Positions 35,465-45,141 of a stretch of DNA of 64,000 bases are shown here, piece after piece. The DNA comes from Sphingorhabdus sp. EL138 (GTDB taxonomy: Bacteria > Pseudomonadota > Alphaproteobacteria > Sphingomonadales > Sphingomonadaceae). The notes beneath the pieces were generated by a model that was not told the DNA's origin, ran no database searches, and saw only the letters and a list, made by a program, of their open reading frames with translations. The DNA is taken from the NCBI RefSeq assembly GCF_945882965.1, contig NZ_CAMCWY010000001.1, forward strand, positions 62,001 to 126,000, read 5' to 3'. Position 1 is the stretch's first letter; each line of letters starts with the position of its first letter. The translations under genes were made by a program, and so were the position numbers.

Positions 35465-36052
35465 CTAAGCTATAAGTGGGATATGCGGCGCAGCATCGCG
35501 CGGTATGAGGCCATTAAGGCGTGGATCGGGGAAGGTTTCCAACTGCCGTTGATAAGCGGTGAAACCGGACCTTTGATAAAAGGCCAGCGCACCGGGACCA
35601 TCAAGCGTACAGGTGTGCACCCACATCCGATGAACGCCAGCCTCCGCCCAGCCCATCTGTAGCGCCATCGCCATCAGCCATTTGCCATGACCCTTGCCAG
35701 TCAGCTCTGGCACAAGACCGAAAAAGGCAATCTCGCATTGTCCGGCCTGCCGGAAATCAAGCTCCAACATCCCGACCTCAATTCCGCGCCGGTCCAGAAC
35801 GGCCCAGATGCGCACCGCAGGGTCATGGATGATTTGCAACAGGTCGGTGTCACTAAGCTCAAGCCGGGAGAACCAAAGCCAGGGTTCGCCAATTCGGCGA
35901 TACAGCGTGCTGTATGTATCTGCAGTTGGCGCTTGCCATCGTTCTAACCGCAGCTCCGACGCTGGTAGCGCCCGCAACGGCGGACGGCTCGTCATTTCTA
36001 ACGATGTTACAATGGCACCAAGTTCGCCATGGGCAATCGGGCTAAACACCAT
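35465..36052 (-). CDS. GNAT-family N-acetyltransferase
   Basis: A 195-residue acetyltransferase. The acetyl-CoA loop appears as FFGLVPELTGKGHGKWLMAMAL, followed by RMWVHTCTLDGPGALAFYQRSGFTAYQR, the standard GNAT C-terminal motif. The N-terminal 30 residues are extra to the fold, so the true start could be internal. The substrate is unknown. It lies 6 nt downstream of hemF on the same strand, at the end of a trmL-hemF-GNAT operon. Confidence 0.85.
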   Translation of the reverse strand: MVFSPIAHGELGAIVTSLEMTSRPPLRALPASELRLERWQAPTADTYSTLYRRIGEPWLWFSRLELSDTDLLQIIHDPAVRIWAVLDRRGIEVGMLELDFRQAGQCEIAFFGLVPELTGKGHGKWLMAMALQMGWAEAGVHRMWVHTCTLDGPGALAFYQRSGFTAYQRQLETFPDPRLNGLIPRDAAPHIPLIA

Positions 36053-36058
36053 GTGGAT

Positions 36059-36916
36059 TTAGGCCCATACCACTTCGGGGGGCAGGCTCATCAATATCGC
36101 GTCGACATTGCCGCCAGTCTTCAACCCAAACGCCGTGCCACGGTCATATACCAAGTTAAACTCGGCATAGAGGCCACGCCAGCGCAATTGCGCCTGCTTT
36201 TCTTCGGCACTGAAAGGTTGGTTCATGCGGCGGCGGACAAGCTTTGGAAAGATGTCGAGGAAGGCATTGCCGACATCGCGGGTGAATGCGAAATTCTGTG
36301 CAAACAATGCGTCGCTTGTGTTTTCGAGATGATCGTAGAATATCCCGCCGACGCCGCGATGGACGTTGCGGTGCGGAATCCAGAAATATTCGTCCGCCCA
36401 TTTGCGATAACGTTCATACACATCGGGTCCAAAAGGCGCGCAGGCCGCACGAAGGCGCGCGTGGAATTCGTCCGTATCTTCTGCATAGGGAATAGGCGGG
36501 TTAAGGTCTGCACCGCCGCCAAACCAGCTTTTCGTTGTAACCAGGTAACGCGTATTCATATGCACCGCTGGCACATGCGGGTTTGCCATATGCGCGACGA
36601 GGCTGATGCCCGTGGCGAAAAAACTTGGGTCTTCGGCGGCACCATGAATGGTTTGGGCAAATTCGGGGTTGAAGCTGCCGCCGACGGTGGACACGTTCAC
36701 GCCGACTTTCTCGAAAATCTTGCCCTTCATCACCCCGCGGACACCCCCGCCACCGGGGGAGCCATCATGGTCGTTGCGGTCCCATGGGGTATATTCAAAC
36801 GACGCGTCGGACCCTGCCTCACGCTCAATCGCTTCAAACGACGCGCAAATGCTGTCACGAAACGATTCGAACCATGTCCGCGCGGCCTGTTGGCGTTGAT
36901 CTAATATCAGGGTCAT
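36059..36916 (-). CDS. hemF: Oxygen-dependent coproporphyrinogen III oxidase
   Basis: A 285-residue enzyme of haem synthesis, decarboxylating two propionates of coproporphyrinogen III using O2. Family motifs: GVNVSTVGGSFNPEF, NPHVPAVHMNTRYLVT, WFGGGADLNPPIPY, HRNVHRGVGGIFYDHLE and the end GGNVDAILMSLPPEVVW. The length is normal. Its ATG overlaps the trmL stop (ATGA, 36913-36916), so translation is coupled. Confidence 0.95.
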   Translation of the reverse strand: MTLILDQRQQAARTWFESFRDSICASFEAIEREAGSDASFEYTPWDRNDHDGSPGGGGVRGVMKGKIFEKVGVNVSTVGGSFNPEFAQTIHGAAEDPSFFATGISLVAHMANPHVPAVHMNTRYLVTTKSWFGGGADLNPPIPYAEDTDEFHARLRAACAPFGPDVYERYRKWADEYFWIPHRNVHRGVGGIFYDHLENTSDALFAQNFAFTRDVGNAFLDIFPKLVRRRMNQPFSAEEKQAQLRWRGLYAEFNLVYDRGTAFGLKTGGNVDAILMSLPPEVVWA

Positions 36917-37374
36917 CTCTCGCCTTTCGGGAATGAATGGGTCTGTCGAAGACCTTCTGCCAAAGCGATGCCAGCCGATACCGAAATGTTCAAGGATCGA
37001 AATCCTGCGGCCATCGGAATATATACGCGCGCGTCGGCACGTGCATGAACTTCGGGCGGTGCCCCTTTGCTTTCGGACCCCATTAGAATAACGTCATCGG
37101 GTCGAAATGCAAACTGTGGAAGCGGGGTAGACGCCTTGCTGGACATCAAGACGAGCCGCGCGCCGTCCAAAGTTTCGAGAAAGGCCGACCAAGCTGCATG
37201 ACGTTGAAGCTGGACATGTTCCATATAATCCATTCCCGAACGTTTCAACGCGCGTTCAGAAAAGGCAAAGCCGCAGGGTTCGATGATATCACATATGACA
37301 CCAAAGCAGGCCGACGTGCGCAAAACCGCTCCAACATTTCCGGCCATGTCTGGCTGATACAGTGCGATGCGCAT
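36913..37374 (-). CDS. trmL: tRNA (cytidine/uridine-2'-O)-methyltransferase TrmL
   Basis: A 153-residue SPOUT methyltransferase that modifies the wobble ribose of tRNA-Leu isoacceptors. N-terminal MRIALYQPDMAGNVGAVLRT, the knot motifs VILMGSESKGAPPEVH and LNISVSAGIALAEGLRQ, and the small single-domain size are diagnostic. It is the first gene of the trmL-hemF-GNAT unit. The upstream 292 nt hold its promoter. Confidence 0.93.
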   Translation of the reverse strand: MRIALYQPDMAGNVGAVLRTSACFGVICDIIEPCGFAFSERALKRSGMDYMEHVQLQRHAAWSAFLETLDGARLVLMSSKASTPLPQFAFRPDDVILMGSESKGAPPEVHARADARVYIPMAAGFRSLNISVSAGIALAEGLRQTHSFPKGER

Positions 37375-37666
37375 GATGGCCTCCTCACTAAAAACCTGTT
37401 TCGCGGCGATTAGCGTGTATCGCTGCCCGCGTCCAAACGGTTATTGCTCTAAAAGCGGAATGGGCTGACATAATGCAGTCGCTAGTCACAGGGATATAAT
37501 CGTAACGCCCCAGATACGGCTCAGCTCCGGAAACCCGTGTAACTCAAAATATGTAAAAAACTATAGCCCGCAGACCACAGGCTAAGAGACTATTCAATCG
37601 AACAGTGCGCGAAAACGCGCGGGCGAGACCGCGCTAGCCTTAGCGTGTCTTACGTGCGGCCTGACG
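37375..37666. other. Intergenic stretch with no gene recognised
   Basis: This 292-nt gap lies between trmL and the EF-hand gene, both on the minus strand. It must hold the trmL promoter. GCGCGAAAACGCGC near 37608-37621 can form a short hairpin downstream of the EF-hand gene, but no T-tract follows it, so it is a weak terminator candidate. Reading frames here are shadows. Confidence 0.4.
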
Positions 37667-38173
37667 TTATTCAATAGAAATGCTGTCATCTTGATTGGCA
37701 TCTGCCTTAGTAAAGCGTGCGTCAATCGCAGCGCGGTACTCTGCTTGGGACACGGCCTTGTCCCGATTGGTGTCGGCGCGCGGGACCATGGCCATGCCGC
37801 CAAAACGGCCCCGTTGGCGGGCTTCACGCATGCTGGCTCCAATGCGTTCCATGCGCCGTTCACGCCGGTCTGCGCGTCGCTCGACACCAGCTTCATGGGC
37901 CGCCATGAACTCGCTTTGGCTAATGGCACCATTTTTGTCTGAGTCCATCATAACAAAGAGCTTTGCCATCATGGCGATCCGGTCGGCTGCGTTTAATGTG
38001 CCGTCGCCATTTACGTCTATCTTGGCAAAGCGCGCATCGGCCGCTGCCATGGCTTCTGCCTTGGTGATAATATGATTTCCGTCTGAAGCGGCTTTAACTG
38101 GTGCAGCATGAAGCGCCGCTGCGGAAGTAACAGACAGGAGCATGACGCCAGCATAGACTGAAAGTTTCTTCAT
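37667..38173 (-). CDS. Secreted EF-hand calcium-binding protein
   Basis: A 168-residue exported protein with a signal peptide (about 1-23). Four EF-hand loops are visible: DVNGDGTLNAAD (about 53-64), DSDKNGAISQSE, DTNRDKAVSQAE and DANQDDSISIE, the last running into the C-terminus. The middle section is Arg-rich (ERRADRRERRMER). Calcium binding in the periplasm is likely; the partner is unknown. Such EF-hand proteins are common in sphingomonads. Confidence 0.87.
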   Translation of the reverse strand: MKKLSVYAGVMLLSVTSAAALHAAPVKAASDGNHIITKAEAMAAADARFAKIDVNGDGTLNAADRIAMMAKLFVMMDSDKNGAISQSEFMAAHEAGVERRADRRERRMERIGASMREARQRGRFGGMAMVPRADTNRDKAVSQAEYRAAIDARFTKADANQDDSISIE

Positions 38174-38314
38174 TATTCTCGCTCCTTCTAATCATCCGCA
38201 ATAGAGCGCGCGCGTGAACATAGGATGCATATGGCGCGATAGCTTGTCAAGACAATGGCCATTTTGTCTCAAACTGTATCAGCTAAGCGGTGCGCCTGTC
38301 GCTGGGGTTAACGA

Positions 38315-38388
38315 TGGAGCGGGTAAGGGGAATCGAACCCCTCTAGCTAGCTTGGAAGGCTAGTGCATTACCACTATGCTATACCCGC
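38315..38388 (-). tRNA. tRNA-Gly (anticodon TCC)
   Basis: The minus strand gives GCGGGTA ... TACCCGC as acceptor stem, anticodon stem CTAGC/GCTAG around CTTCCAA (anticodon TCC) and a T-arm with GGTTCGATTCC. CCA is encoded (plus-strand TGG, 38315-38317). It lies downstream of the petABC operon after that operon's terminator. Confidence 0.97.
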
Positions 38389-38458
38389 AACGGACCAAAT
38401 GGCCGTTTGAAGCCCCGCTATTGCCATTATCCGGCCTTAGCGTCAACGTCCTCATTGC

Positions 38459-38483
38459 AAAAGAAAGGGCCGCAAAAGCGGCT
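38459..38483 (-). terminator. Rho-independent terminator of the pet operon
   Basis: On the minus strand GCCGC-TTTT-GCGGC (plus 38469-38482) is followed by CCTTTCTTTT. It lies 25 nt past the petC stop and before tRNA-Gly, so it fits as the end of the petABC transcript. Confidence 0.7.
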
Positions 38484-38507
38484 CCTTCGAAAATCGGTTT
38501 CACCCTG

Positions 38508-39371
38508 TCAATGCTTTTTGTCTGCCCAGATAGTTTGGTAGGACATCCAGGCAAGCACGGTGAAGATAATCAGGAAGCCCAAAGCCGCCCAACCTGCGCT
38601 CTTGCGGTTTTCCATCTTTGGCTCTGCTGTCCATGTCAAGAATGCAGAAACGTCTTTCGCCATCTGCGCCTTGGTGGCCTTCGTGCCATCATCATAGGTA
38701 ACTTGATCATCACCCGCGATCGGGTTGGCCATAGCGATGTTCAAATTTGCAAACCATGGGTTGAAGTGGAGGCTAGCAGGTGTTGCTGCTTCAGGGAATT
38801 CCTTTAGCAGCTCTTGGCCTTCTTCATTCTTGTAGCCAGCTTGATCACGGTAACCCATCAACAATGAATAAACATAAGCAGGGCCATCGCCGCGCGCCTT
38901 GGTGATCAAGGAAAGATCAGGTGGAAGCGCATTATTGTTCGCGGCACGTGCAGCAGTTTCGTTCGCAAATGGCGAAGGAATTTTATCGGCGGGGATTGCA
39001 GGGCGCGAGGCGGCTTCACCCGTTTCAGGGTTGATGCTTGGTACTTCGGTCTTCCAACCTTTGGCCAGTGCCTTCACTTGTTCTTCATTGTAACCCAATG
39101 CCGCGAAATCACGGAAGGCAACAAGATTTAGGCTGTGGCACGCCGCGCATACTTCAGAATATACCTTCAATCCACGCTGTAACTGGCCACGGTCAAACTT
39201 GCCGAACGGACCGTCATGCGCAAAGCTGACGGCAAGTGGCATTTCGTGAAACTCATGCTCAGCCGTGGGCTGCGCAGGTTCCTGAATAGCCTGGATAACA
39301 GTATCCCCAAGGCCAACTAAAAGCATGCCGCTGAAAAACAGACCTATAAAAAAAGCAACTAAACGAACCAT
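38508..39371 (-). CDS. petC: Cytochrome c1 of the bc1 complex
   Basis: A 287-residue membrane-anchored c-type cytochrome. An N-terminal helix (about 3-23) acts as signal, CAACH binds haem covalently, and a C-terminal anchor helix (AALGFLIIFTVLAWMSYQ) precedes a short charged tail. Typical c1 motifs are VCAACHSLNLVAFRDF, LPPDLSLITKARGDG and a MAMANPI-like Met region. It passes electrons from the Rieske protein to soluble cytochrome c. It is third in petA-petB-petC, 18 nt after petB. Confidence 0.95.
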   Translation of the reverse strand: MVRLVAFFIGLFFSGMLLVGLGDTVIQAIQEPAQPTAEHEFHEMPLAVSFAHDGPFGKFDRGQLQRGLKVYSEVCAACHSLNLVAFRDFAALGYNEEQVKALAKGWKTEVPSINPETGEAASRPAIPADKIPSPFANETAARAANNNALPPDLSLITKARGDGPAYVYSLLMGYRDQAGYKNEEGQELLKEFPEAATPASLHFNPWFANLNIAMANPIAGDDQVTYDDGTKATKAQMAKDVSAFLTWTAEPKMENRKSAGWAALGFLIIFTVLAWMSYQTIWADKKH

Positions 39372-39389
39372 GATACTGCTTTCCCTGTT

Positions 39390-40685
39390 TTACGCAGCCG
39401 CTATTTCAAGCGGTTTACCGGTGACGGCTTCAGTGATTGAATTGGGCAGCGGTAGCGGCCGTTCAATACGTGAGACTAACGGTAAGATGATCAAGAAGTG
39501 CGCGAAATAATATGCCGCCGCAATCTGGCTGAGGACAACCCACTCGGTGTACGGAGGCTTACCACCGCAATAGGTCAAAACGACCAGACTTGGGATGAGG
39601 CCGTACCAGAAGAACTTACGGAACAATGGGCGATAGTGACCCGAACGTACTGGCGATGTGTCCAGCCAAGGCAGGAAGAACAACAGCAAGATCGAACCAA
39701 ACATCGCCAACACGCCCATCAGCTTGGCCTCAACGATGATGATACCGGTGAACGGAATACCAAAATCGACGGTGAACGCTTTCAAGATCGCGTAGAATGG
39801 TAAGAAATACCATTCAGGCACGATGTGCGCTGGTGTCGAAAGCGGGTTTGCCGGGATATAGTTATCTGGGTGACCCAACATATTTGGTGCAAAGAATGTC
39901 ACTGCAACAAAGAAGATCAAGAAGACGCCCAGACCGAACCCGTCCTTCGCGGTGTAATAAGGGTGAAACGGAACAGTGTCCTGTTCGCCCTTGATGCTTA
40001 CGCCCGTTGGGTTCGATGATCCTGGAATGTGTAATGCCCAAATATGTAGGATGATGACGCCAGCAATGACGAACGGCATCAGATAGTGCAGCGAGAAGAA
40101 GCGGTTCAGCGCGGCTTGGTCAGGCGCAAAGCCGCCAAGCAACAACTGACGCAATGGTTCGCCCACCAATGGAATGGCGGAGAAGAAGCCAGTGATAACC
40201 TGTGCCCCCCAGAAGCTCATCTGGCCCCATGGAAGCACATAGCCCATGAACGCCGTAGCCATCATCAGAAGGAAAATTGTGACGCCAAGCAACCAGATCA
40301 TTTCACGCGGCGCTTTATACGATCCGTAGAAAAGTCCCCGGAAAATGTGAATGTAGACGACAATGAAAAAGAAGCTCGCGCCGTTCATATGCGCGTAGCG
40401 CAAGAACCAGCCTGCGTTTACGTCGCGCATGATGTGCTCGACGCTGTTGAACGCGCCGTCGACGCTTGCATAATAGTGCATAGCAAGAACGATGCCAGTT
40501 ACTATCTGGATAACCAAAGCGAAGCCAGCAAGGACACCGAAGTTCCAGAAATAATTGAGGTTACGTGGCACAGGATATCCTGCGCCGAGTGAGTTAAAAA
40601 CCAGACGCGGCAAGGGCAGGCGTTCATCGACCCACTTACTTACGGTGCCTTGCGGCTTATATTCTTGTGCCCAAGGGAAGCTCAT
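39390..40685 (-). CDS. petB: Cytochrome b of the bc1 complex
   Basis: A 431-residue eight-helix membrane protein. It has the haem-ligand helices ([35 protein letters not shown], with later [25 protein letters not shown]), [23 protein letters not shown] at the Qo side, and the PEWY motif in [17 protein letters not shown]. It oxidises ubiquinol. The gene lies between the Rieske and c1 genes with gaps of 14 and 18 nt. Confidence 0.97.
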   Translation of the reverse strand: MSFPWAQEYKPQGTVSKWVDERLPLPRLVFNSLGAGYPVPRNLNYFWNFGVLAGFALVIQIVTGIVLAMHYYASVDGAFNSVEHIMRDVNAGWFLRYAHMNGASFFFIVVYIHIFRGLFYGSYKAPREMIWLLGVTIFLLMMATAFMGYVLPWGQMSFWGAQVITGFFSAIPLVGEPLRQLLLGGFAPDQAALNRFFSLHYLMPFVIAGVIILHIWALHIPGSSNPTGVSIKGEQDTVPFHPYYTAKDGFGLGVFLIFFVAVTFFAPNMLGHPDNYIPANPLSTPAHIVPEWYFLPFYAILKAFTVDFGIPFTGIIIVEAKLMGVLAMFGSILLLFFLPWLDTSPVRSGHYRPLFRKFFWYGLIPSLVVLTYCGGKPPYTEWVVLSQIAAAYYFAHFLIILPLVSRIERPLPLPNSITEAVTGKPLEIAAA

Positions 40686-40699
40686 AACGTTCTAGCTCC

Positions 40700-41368
40700 T
40701 CAACCGATTTTAACGACTGTGTCAGAAATGAATGCGAATTCCGGAACGACGAGATTCGTCGGGGCTGGTCCCTTCCGGATACGTGCGGCGGTATCATAAT
40801 GCGAACCATGGCATGGGCAGAAATAGCCCCCAAATTCGCCCTTAACTTCGCCAGCGGCGGCGCCCAAAGGCACGCAGCCCAAATGGGTGCAGACGCCCAG
40901 CGTGATTAACCAATTTTCTTTGCCAGGCTTGGTGCGTTCGGCAAGCGTTTGCGGATCACGTAATGAACCCACATCAACCTTGTTGGCCATCTCGATTTCA
41001 GCGGCCGTGAGGTTGCGAATAAATACAGGCTGTTTGCGCCAGCTGGTCTTGATCGACTGACCGGGCTGAATCGCGGCTACATCAACTTCGATAGAGGCCA
41101 AAGCCAGCACGTCAGCGCTTGCGCTCATCTGCGATACCAACGGCATAGCAACGGCGGCAGCGCCTACGCCAGCGAAGCTGATGGTTGCGATGTGTATGAA
41201 GTCACGGCGGCGGACGACTGGCGCATGATCGTTGTTTTCAACGCGCAGGTCTTGCGCAGGCATAACGCCCGATGTCGGATTTTCCGCATTCAAAGCGGCT
41301 GCAGCGGAAATCTTTGGCGCTTTTACCGGCTTTTTTCCTGTGCCGTTTGTTTTTTTGACTGTCAACAT
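40700..41368 (-). CDS. petA: Rieske iron-sulfur subunit of the bc1 complex
   Basis: About 222 residues. A Tat-type motif VRRRDFIHIATISFAGVG precedes the single membrane helix. The 2Fe-2S ligands lie in CTHLGCVP and CPCHGSHYD. The N-terminal 45 residues are longer and more basic than in most bc1 Rieske proteins. The ATG at 41368 with AAGGG 6 nt upstream is preferred to 41404. It is the first gene of petABC; the 284 nt up to the divergent DAHP synthase gene must hold both promoters, though I could not place boxes with confidence. Confidence 0.93.
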   Translation of the reverse strand: MLTVKKTNGTGKKPVKAPKISAAAALNAENPTSGVMPAQDLRVENNDHAPVVRRRDFIHIATISFAGVGAAAVAMPLVSQMSASADVLALASIEVDVAAIQPGQSIKTSWRKQPVFIRNLTAAEIEMANKVDVGSLRDPQTLAERTKPGKENWLITLGVCTHLGCVPLGAAAGEVKGEFGGYFCPCHGSHYDTAARIRKGPAPTNLVVPEFAFISDTVVKIG

Positions 41369-41652
41369 AATCTGCCCTTCTTGCGTCGCGGGGCTGAACC
41401 CCACGATACCGACGAAATCTTAACACTCCAGCTGCGTCCAGTACTATGGCGTGCGGCGGGGGCGATTCAGCGGCCACATAGACGCCTTTCCAATCATTTG
41501 CCAACAGGCAATTTGGTCGTCAATGTAGCAAAATACGCCAGCTTGGTTGCATTTTGCGAAACCAGCGGAAATTAGGCGCTAACACTTGCTACCGACAACA
41601 TGTTACGCCTAAAGAGCGCAAATGTTATTCGATTATTGTTGGAGTATGACCC

Positions 41653-43026
41653 ATGGCGACGAATTGGACGCCTGAAAGCTGGAGAGACGCAACGGGCATT
41701 CACATGCCTGCTTACAAGGATGCTGCTGCGTTGGCGGCCACCGAAAACACGCTACGTAATTATCCGCCGTTGGTTTTTGCAGGTGAAGCGCGAAACCTCA
41801 CAACCGATCTTGCTAAAGTAACGGAAGGTAAGGCGTTTCTTCTTCAGGGCGGCGACTGCGCCGAAAGTTTTGCCGAATTTCACCCGAATAACATCCGCGA
41901 TACTTTCCGCGTGATCTTACAAATGGCCGTTGTGCTGACCTTCGCGGGTAAGTTACCTGTGGTGAAACTTGGACGCATGGCGGGACAATTTGCCAAGCCA
42001 CGCTCGACACCGACCGAAACAATAGACGGCGTTGAGCTGCCGAGCTATTTCGGTGACATCATCAATGATATTGAATTTGTTGCCGAGGGACGCGAGCCAG
42101 ACCCGGCGCGTATGATCCGTGCCTATAGTCAGGCCGCATCAACACTGAACCTGCTGCGCGCCTTTTCCAGCGGTGGTTATGCCAATCTGCAGCAGGTGAA
42201 CGCCTGGACGCATGATTATATGGGCCGTTCGCCATGGGCACAGAAATATAAAGAAACCGCAGATCGTATCAGCGAGGCGCTGGCCTTTATGGAAGCGTGC
42301 GGCATTACGCCAGAGACAGTGCCGCAAATTAAGGGGACGAGCTTCTACACCAGCCATGAAGCCTTGTTATTGCCGTATGAGCAGGCGATGACGCGTCAGG
42401 ACAGCCTGACCGGCGGCTGGTACGATACGTCAGCGCATTTCTTGTGGATTGGTGATCGGACGCGGTTTGAGGGCTCCGCCCATGTCGAATTTTTGCGTGG
42501 TATCGGCAACCCCATTGGCGTAAAATGTGGCCCAAGCCTTGAACCCGATGCATTGTTGCGGATGCTCGATACATTGAACCCAGCGCGGGAGGCAGGGCGG
42601 ATCACGTTGATCTCGCGTTACGGCTATGACAAGGTTGAAACTGGGCTTCCGACCTTGGTACGCGCCGTGCAGCGTGAAGGACATCCCGTCATCTGGTCGT
42701 GTGACCCCATGCATGGCAACGTCGTCAAATCAGCTAGCGGATATAAAACGCGCCCGTTTGAGCGTATCTTAGCCGAAGTGCGCGGCTTTTTTGCTGTGCA
42801 CCGCGCCGAGGGAAGCTTTGGCGGCGGTATCCATATTGAAATGACGGGTCAGAATGTCACCGAGTGCACCGGCGGGGCCGTTGCCGTGACTGACGAAGGT
42901 CTGGCAGATCGGTATCACACACATTGCGACCCACGCCTGAACGCGGCGCAGTCACTTGAACTGGCGTTTCTGTTGGCCGAAATGCTGAATCAGGAAATGG
43001 TGGAGCGCGCGAAAAAGGCCGCTTAA
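41653..43026 (+). CDS. aroG: 3-deoxy-7-phosphoheptulonate synthase, class II
   Basis: A 457-residue DAHP synthase of the plant-like class II, joining phosphoenolpyruvate and erythrose 4-phosphate at the entry to aromatic synthesis. Diagnostic segments are [45 protein letters not shown] and [14 protein letters not shown]. The length is normal. It is a single gene with its own terminator overlapping the stop codon. Confidence 0.95.
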   Translation: MATNWTPESWRDATGIHMPAYKDAAALAATENTLRNYPPLVFAGEARNLTTDLAKVTEGKAFLLQGGDCAESFAEFHPNNIRDTFRVILQMAVVLTFAGKLPVVKLGRMAGQFAKPRSTPTETIDGVELPSYFGDIINDIEFVAEGREPDPARMIRAYSQAASTLNLLRAFSSGGYANLQQVNAWTHDYMGRSPWAQKYKETADRISEALAFMEACGITPETVPQIKGTSFYTSHEALLLPYEQAMTRQDSLTGGWYDTSAHFLWIGDRTRFEGSAHVEFLRGIGNPIGVKCGPSLEPDALLRMLDTLNPAREAGRITLISRYGYDKVETGLPTLVRAVQREGHPVIWSCDPMHGNVVKSASGYKTRPFERILAEVRGFFAVHRAEGSFGGGIHIEMTGQNVTECTGGAVAVTDEGLADRYHTHCDPRLNAAQSLELAFLLAEMLNQEMVERAKKAA

Positions 43027-43041
43027 AGCTTCCTTTTTCGC
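43009..43041 (+). terminator. Terminator-like hairpin spanning the aroG stop codon
   Basis: GCGAAAAAGG (43009-43018) and CCTTTTTCGC (43032-43041) are a perfect 10-bp inverted repeat around a 13-nt centre that contains the TAA stop. The descending arm carries the T-run. Because it is symmetrical it could also end transcription on the other strand. Confidence 0.55.
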
Positions 43042-43059
43042 ACAGTCAGTTGTCAATGC

Positions 43060-43700
43060 TTACGGCTTACTGCGCAATTCCAGACGGTAACCGTAACCGA
43101 AAACCGTTGAAATCCGGAAGCCGTTTTCGGACCGCAAATCCAACTTCGCCCGCACCCTCGAAATATGCATGTCTAACGTCCGTGTCGCTAGCGTTGCCGT
43201 TGTCCGCCAAATGGTTTGCATAATATAATGACGCGACAAGGTCCGGTCTGTGTTTTTGAAAAACATTTCCGTCAAATCAAATTCCTTGGCGGTCAAAATG
43301 ACGGTCTGTTCATGGATTGTAACGCTCCGCTCAAGCCGGTTCATTTTGTAGGCGCCGTATATGACTTCAGTATCAAACGCCCCCCCGACCGCATTGCCGC
43401 GCAGCAAAGCGTTTATCCGTGCCGCATAACATTACGGCTTTCCCGCTTAGCAGACCGGCTCGCCATCATGATTACCGGTGGTCGGGTCGGCAAAGCCGTA
43501 TTCATCCATTCAAGCAGGGAAGTATCGTCCCCGGCGCGAATATTCCAATCCAAGATGACGAGGTCAAACACGTCCCGCGACAATATCTCTGTAAAATCAT
43601 TGCTGCTGGTGCAACCGACGGCAACATACCCCAGGTCTTCGACTATATGTTTAAGATAATCAACAACATCCAAACAATAGTCCGCAATAAACACTTTCAT
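43060..43700 (-). pseudogene. OmpR-family response regulator, split by an internal deletion
   Basis: The first frame (43700-43413) encodes 95 residues of a receiver domain: MKVFIADYCLD, phospho-acceptor Asp51 in VILDWNIR, and PPVIMMASRSAKRESR, then a stop. A second frame (up to about 43407, ending 43060) carries INALLRGN, a complete winged helix (TVILTAKEFDLTEMFF, RTLDMHISRVRAKL) and FGYGYRLE. Joined, they lack about 20-25 residues that normally hold the conserved Lys and last receiver helix, and the frame changes at that point. The output domain is intact and could still be made separately. No kinase gene is adjacent. Confidence 0.75.
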
Positions 43701-43855
43701 CCTAATACCACCCCTCAGCGGCCCGCCGACATCACAGCGGTAAAATATACCTAACGATATATTACTTCGTTACTAGATAGCGCTGCAATTTTTACGTATG
43801 ATTACAAAAGTTTACAAAAATTCTGGAAATGATAAGCTTGCATTATCTGCATAAA

Positions 43856-43930
43856 TGGCTGGGGCGGCAGGGATCGAACCTGCGAATGGCGGCATCAAAA
43901 GCCGCTGCCTTACCGCTTGGCGACGCCCCA
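43856..43930 (-). tRNA. tRNA-Gln (anticodon TTG)
   Basis: The minus strand forms TGGGGCG ... CGCCCCA as acceptor stem, anticodon stem GCGGC/GCCGC with loop TTTTGAT (anticodon TTG), and a T-arm with GGTTCGATCC. CCA is encoded (plus TGG, 43856-43858). It lies between ilvE and the broken response regulator. Confidence 0.97.
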
Positions 43931-43960
43931 GCAAGCCAGTAATCTGACCAGTTCCGGCGG

Positions 43961-43988
43961 CTTATATCGCGGGAAACTTATTGCGCAA
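43961..43988 (-). promoter_or_regulatory. Candidate promoter for tRNA-Gln
   Basis: On the minus strand TTGCGC (plus 43983-43988) is followed after 16 nt by TATAAG (plus 43961-43966), about 30 nt before the mature tRNA. It sits just past the ilvE stop. Placed by eye only. Confidence 0.35.
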
Positions 43989-43992
43989 CTGC

Positions 43993-45081
43993 TTAATCAA
44001 TACGCTGCACCCAGCCATGGGCATCTGCGGCAACTCCGCGTTGGATATCCACAAGTTGTGAACGAATTTGCTGAGTCATCTGCCCCGGACCGCCTGCGCC
44101 GATGGTAAAGCTGCCCTTCGCAGACTGCACTTTTCCAACCGGCGTCACGACTGCAGCCGTTCCGCAGGCAAAGGTTTCGACCAAGCGCCCCGATTCTGCA
44201 TCGGCCCGCCACTGGTCGATGGCGTAGCGCTCCTCACGCACGTTCAACCCTTGCGCACGCGCCAAAGTTAGCACGGAATCGCGGGTGATGCCTTCCAATA
44301 TTGTGCCGTCGGCGGGCGGCGTGATGATCGACCCGTCATCGAACAGGAAAAATAGGTTCATGCCGCCCAGTTCTTCGACCCAGCGATGTTCGGCTGCGTC
44401 GAGAAATACGACCTGGTCGCAACCCTGTTTGATCGCTTCGGACTGCGCCACAAGGCTGGCGGCATAGTTACCACCACATTTCGCCGCGCCCGTGCCGCCG
44501 GGTGCCGCGCGGGTATAATGTTCGGACACCCAGATCGAAATTGCTGGCGCGCCGCTTTTGAAATAATTGCCGGCCGCAGACGCAATGACCATGAACAGAT
44601 ATTCTGCAGATGGCTTCACGCCCAGAAACACTTCGCTCGCGATCATGAATGGGCGCAGATAAATAGAGCCGCCATCAACAGGTGGAAACCAGTCCTTATC
44701 GACATCAACCAATTGCTTGCACGCTTGCAGGAACATCTCTTCAGGCAATTGGGGCATTGCCAAGCGCTTTGCCGAGCGTTGAAAACGGCGGGCATTTTGT
44801 TCGGGACGGAACAAGGCCATTCCGCCGTCGGCAAGGCGATAGGCCTTTAGCCCTTCAAAAATCTCTTGCGCATAATGCAAAACGGCCGTCGCAGGGTCGA
44901 GCGATAGGGGCGCGCGTGGCCCGACCTTTGCGCCATACCAGCCTTTGTCGTCCGAATACCGAATCGTCACCATATGGTCGGTGAAAACTCGTCCAAAACC
45001 GGGATCGACCAGCCGCGCCGTGCGTTCGCTGGAATCGACCGGATTAGGGTTTGCTTCAAAAGGAAATGCGCCAGCGTTCAT
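43993..45081 (-). CDS. ilvE: Branched-chain amino-acid aminotransferase
   Basis: About 362 residues; a fold-type IV PLP enzyme making Leu, Ile and Val from their 2-oxoacids. ATAVLHYAQEIFEGLKAYR, IYLRPFMIASEVFLGVKPS, the PLP Lys in GAAKCGGNYAAS and EELGGMNLFF are characteristic of the long BCAT-II form. The ATG at 45081 with GAGA 6 nt upstream is preferred to 45093. It diverges from the MarR gene across 60 nt. Confidence 0.94.
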   Translation of the reverse strand: MNAGAFPFEANPNPVDSSERTARLVDPGFGRVFTDHMVTIRYSDDKGWYGAKVGPRAPLSLDPATAVLHYAQEIFEGLKAYRLADGGMALFRPEQNARRFQRSAKRLAMPQLPEEMFLQACKQLVDVDKDWFPPVDGGSIYLRPFMIASEVFLGVKPSAEYLFMVIASAAGNYFKSGAPAISIWVSEHYTRAAPGGTGAAKCGGNYAASLVAQSEAIKQGCDQVVFLDAAEHRWVEELGGMNLFFLFDDGSIITPPADGTILEGITRDSVLTLARAQGLNVREERYAIDQWRADAESGRLVETFACGTAAVVTPVGKVQSAKGSFTIGAGGPGQMTQQIRSQLVDIQRGVAADAHGWVQRID

Positions 45082-45141
45082 CGATGCTCTCATTCATTAG
45101 GGTCTTGCACTGTCCTATGGGCTAGGCCAAGATACGTCAAT

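Noticed and set aside
36029-36904. A 291-residue plus-strand frame
   Set aside because: It is antisense to hemF, which is complete and conserved.
37594-37932. A 112-residue minus-strand frame overlapping the EF-hand gene
   Set aside because: It overlaps the EF-hand coding region in another frame and shows no signal, domain or ribosome site.
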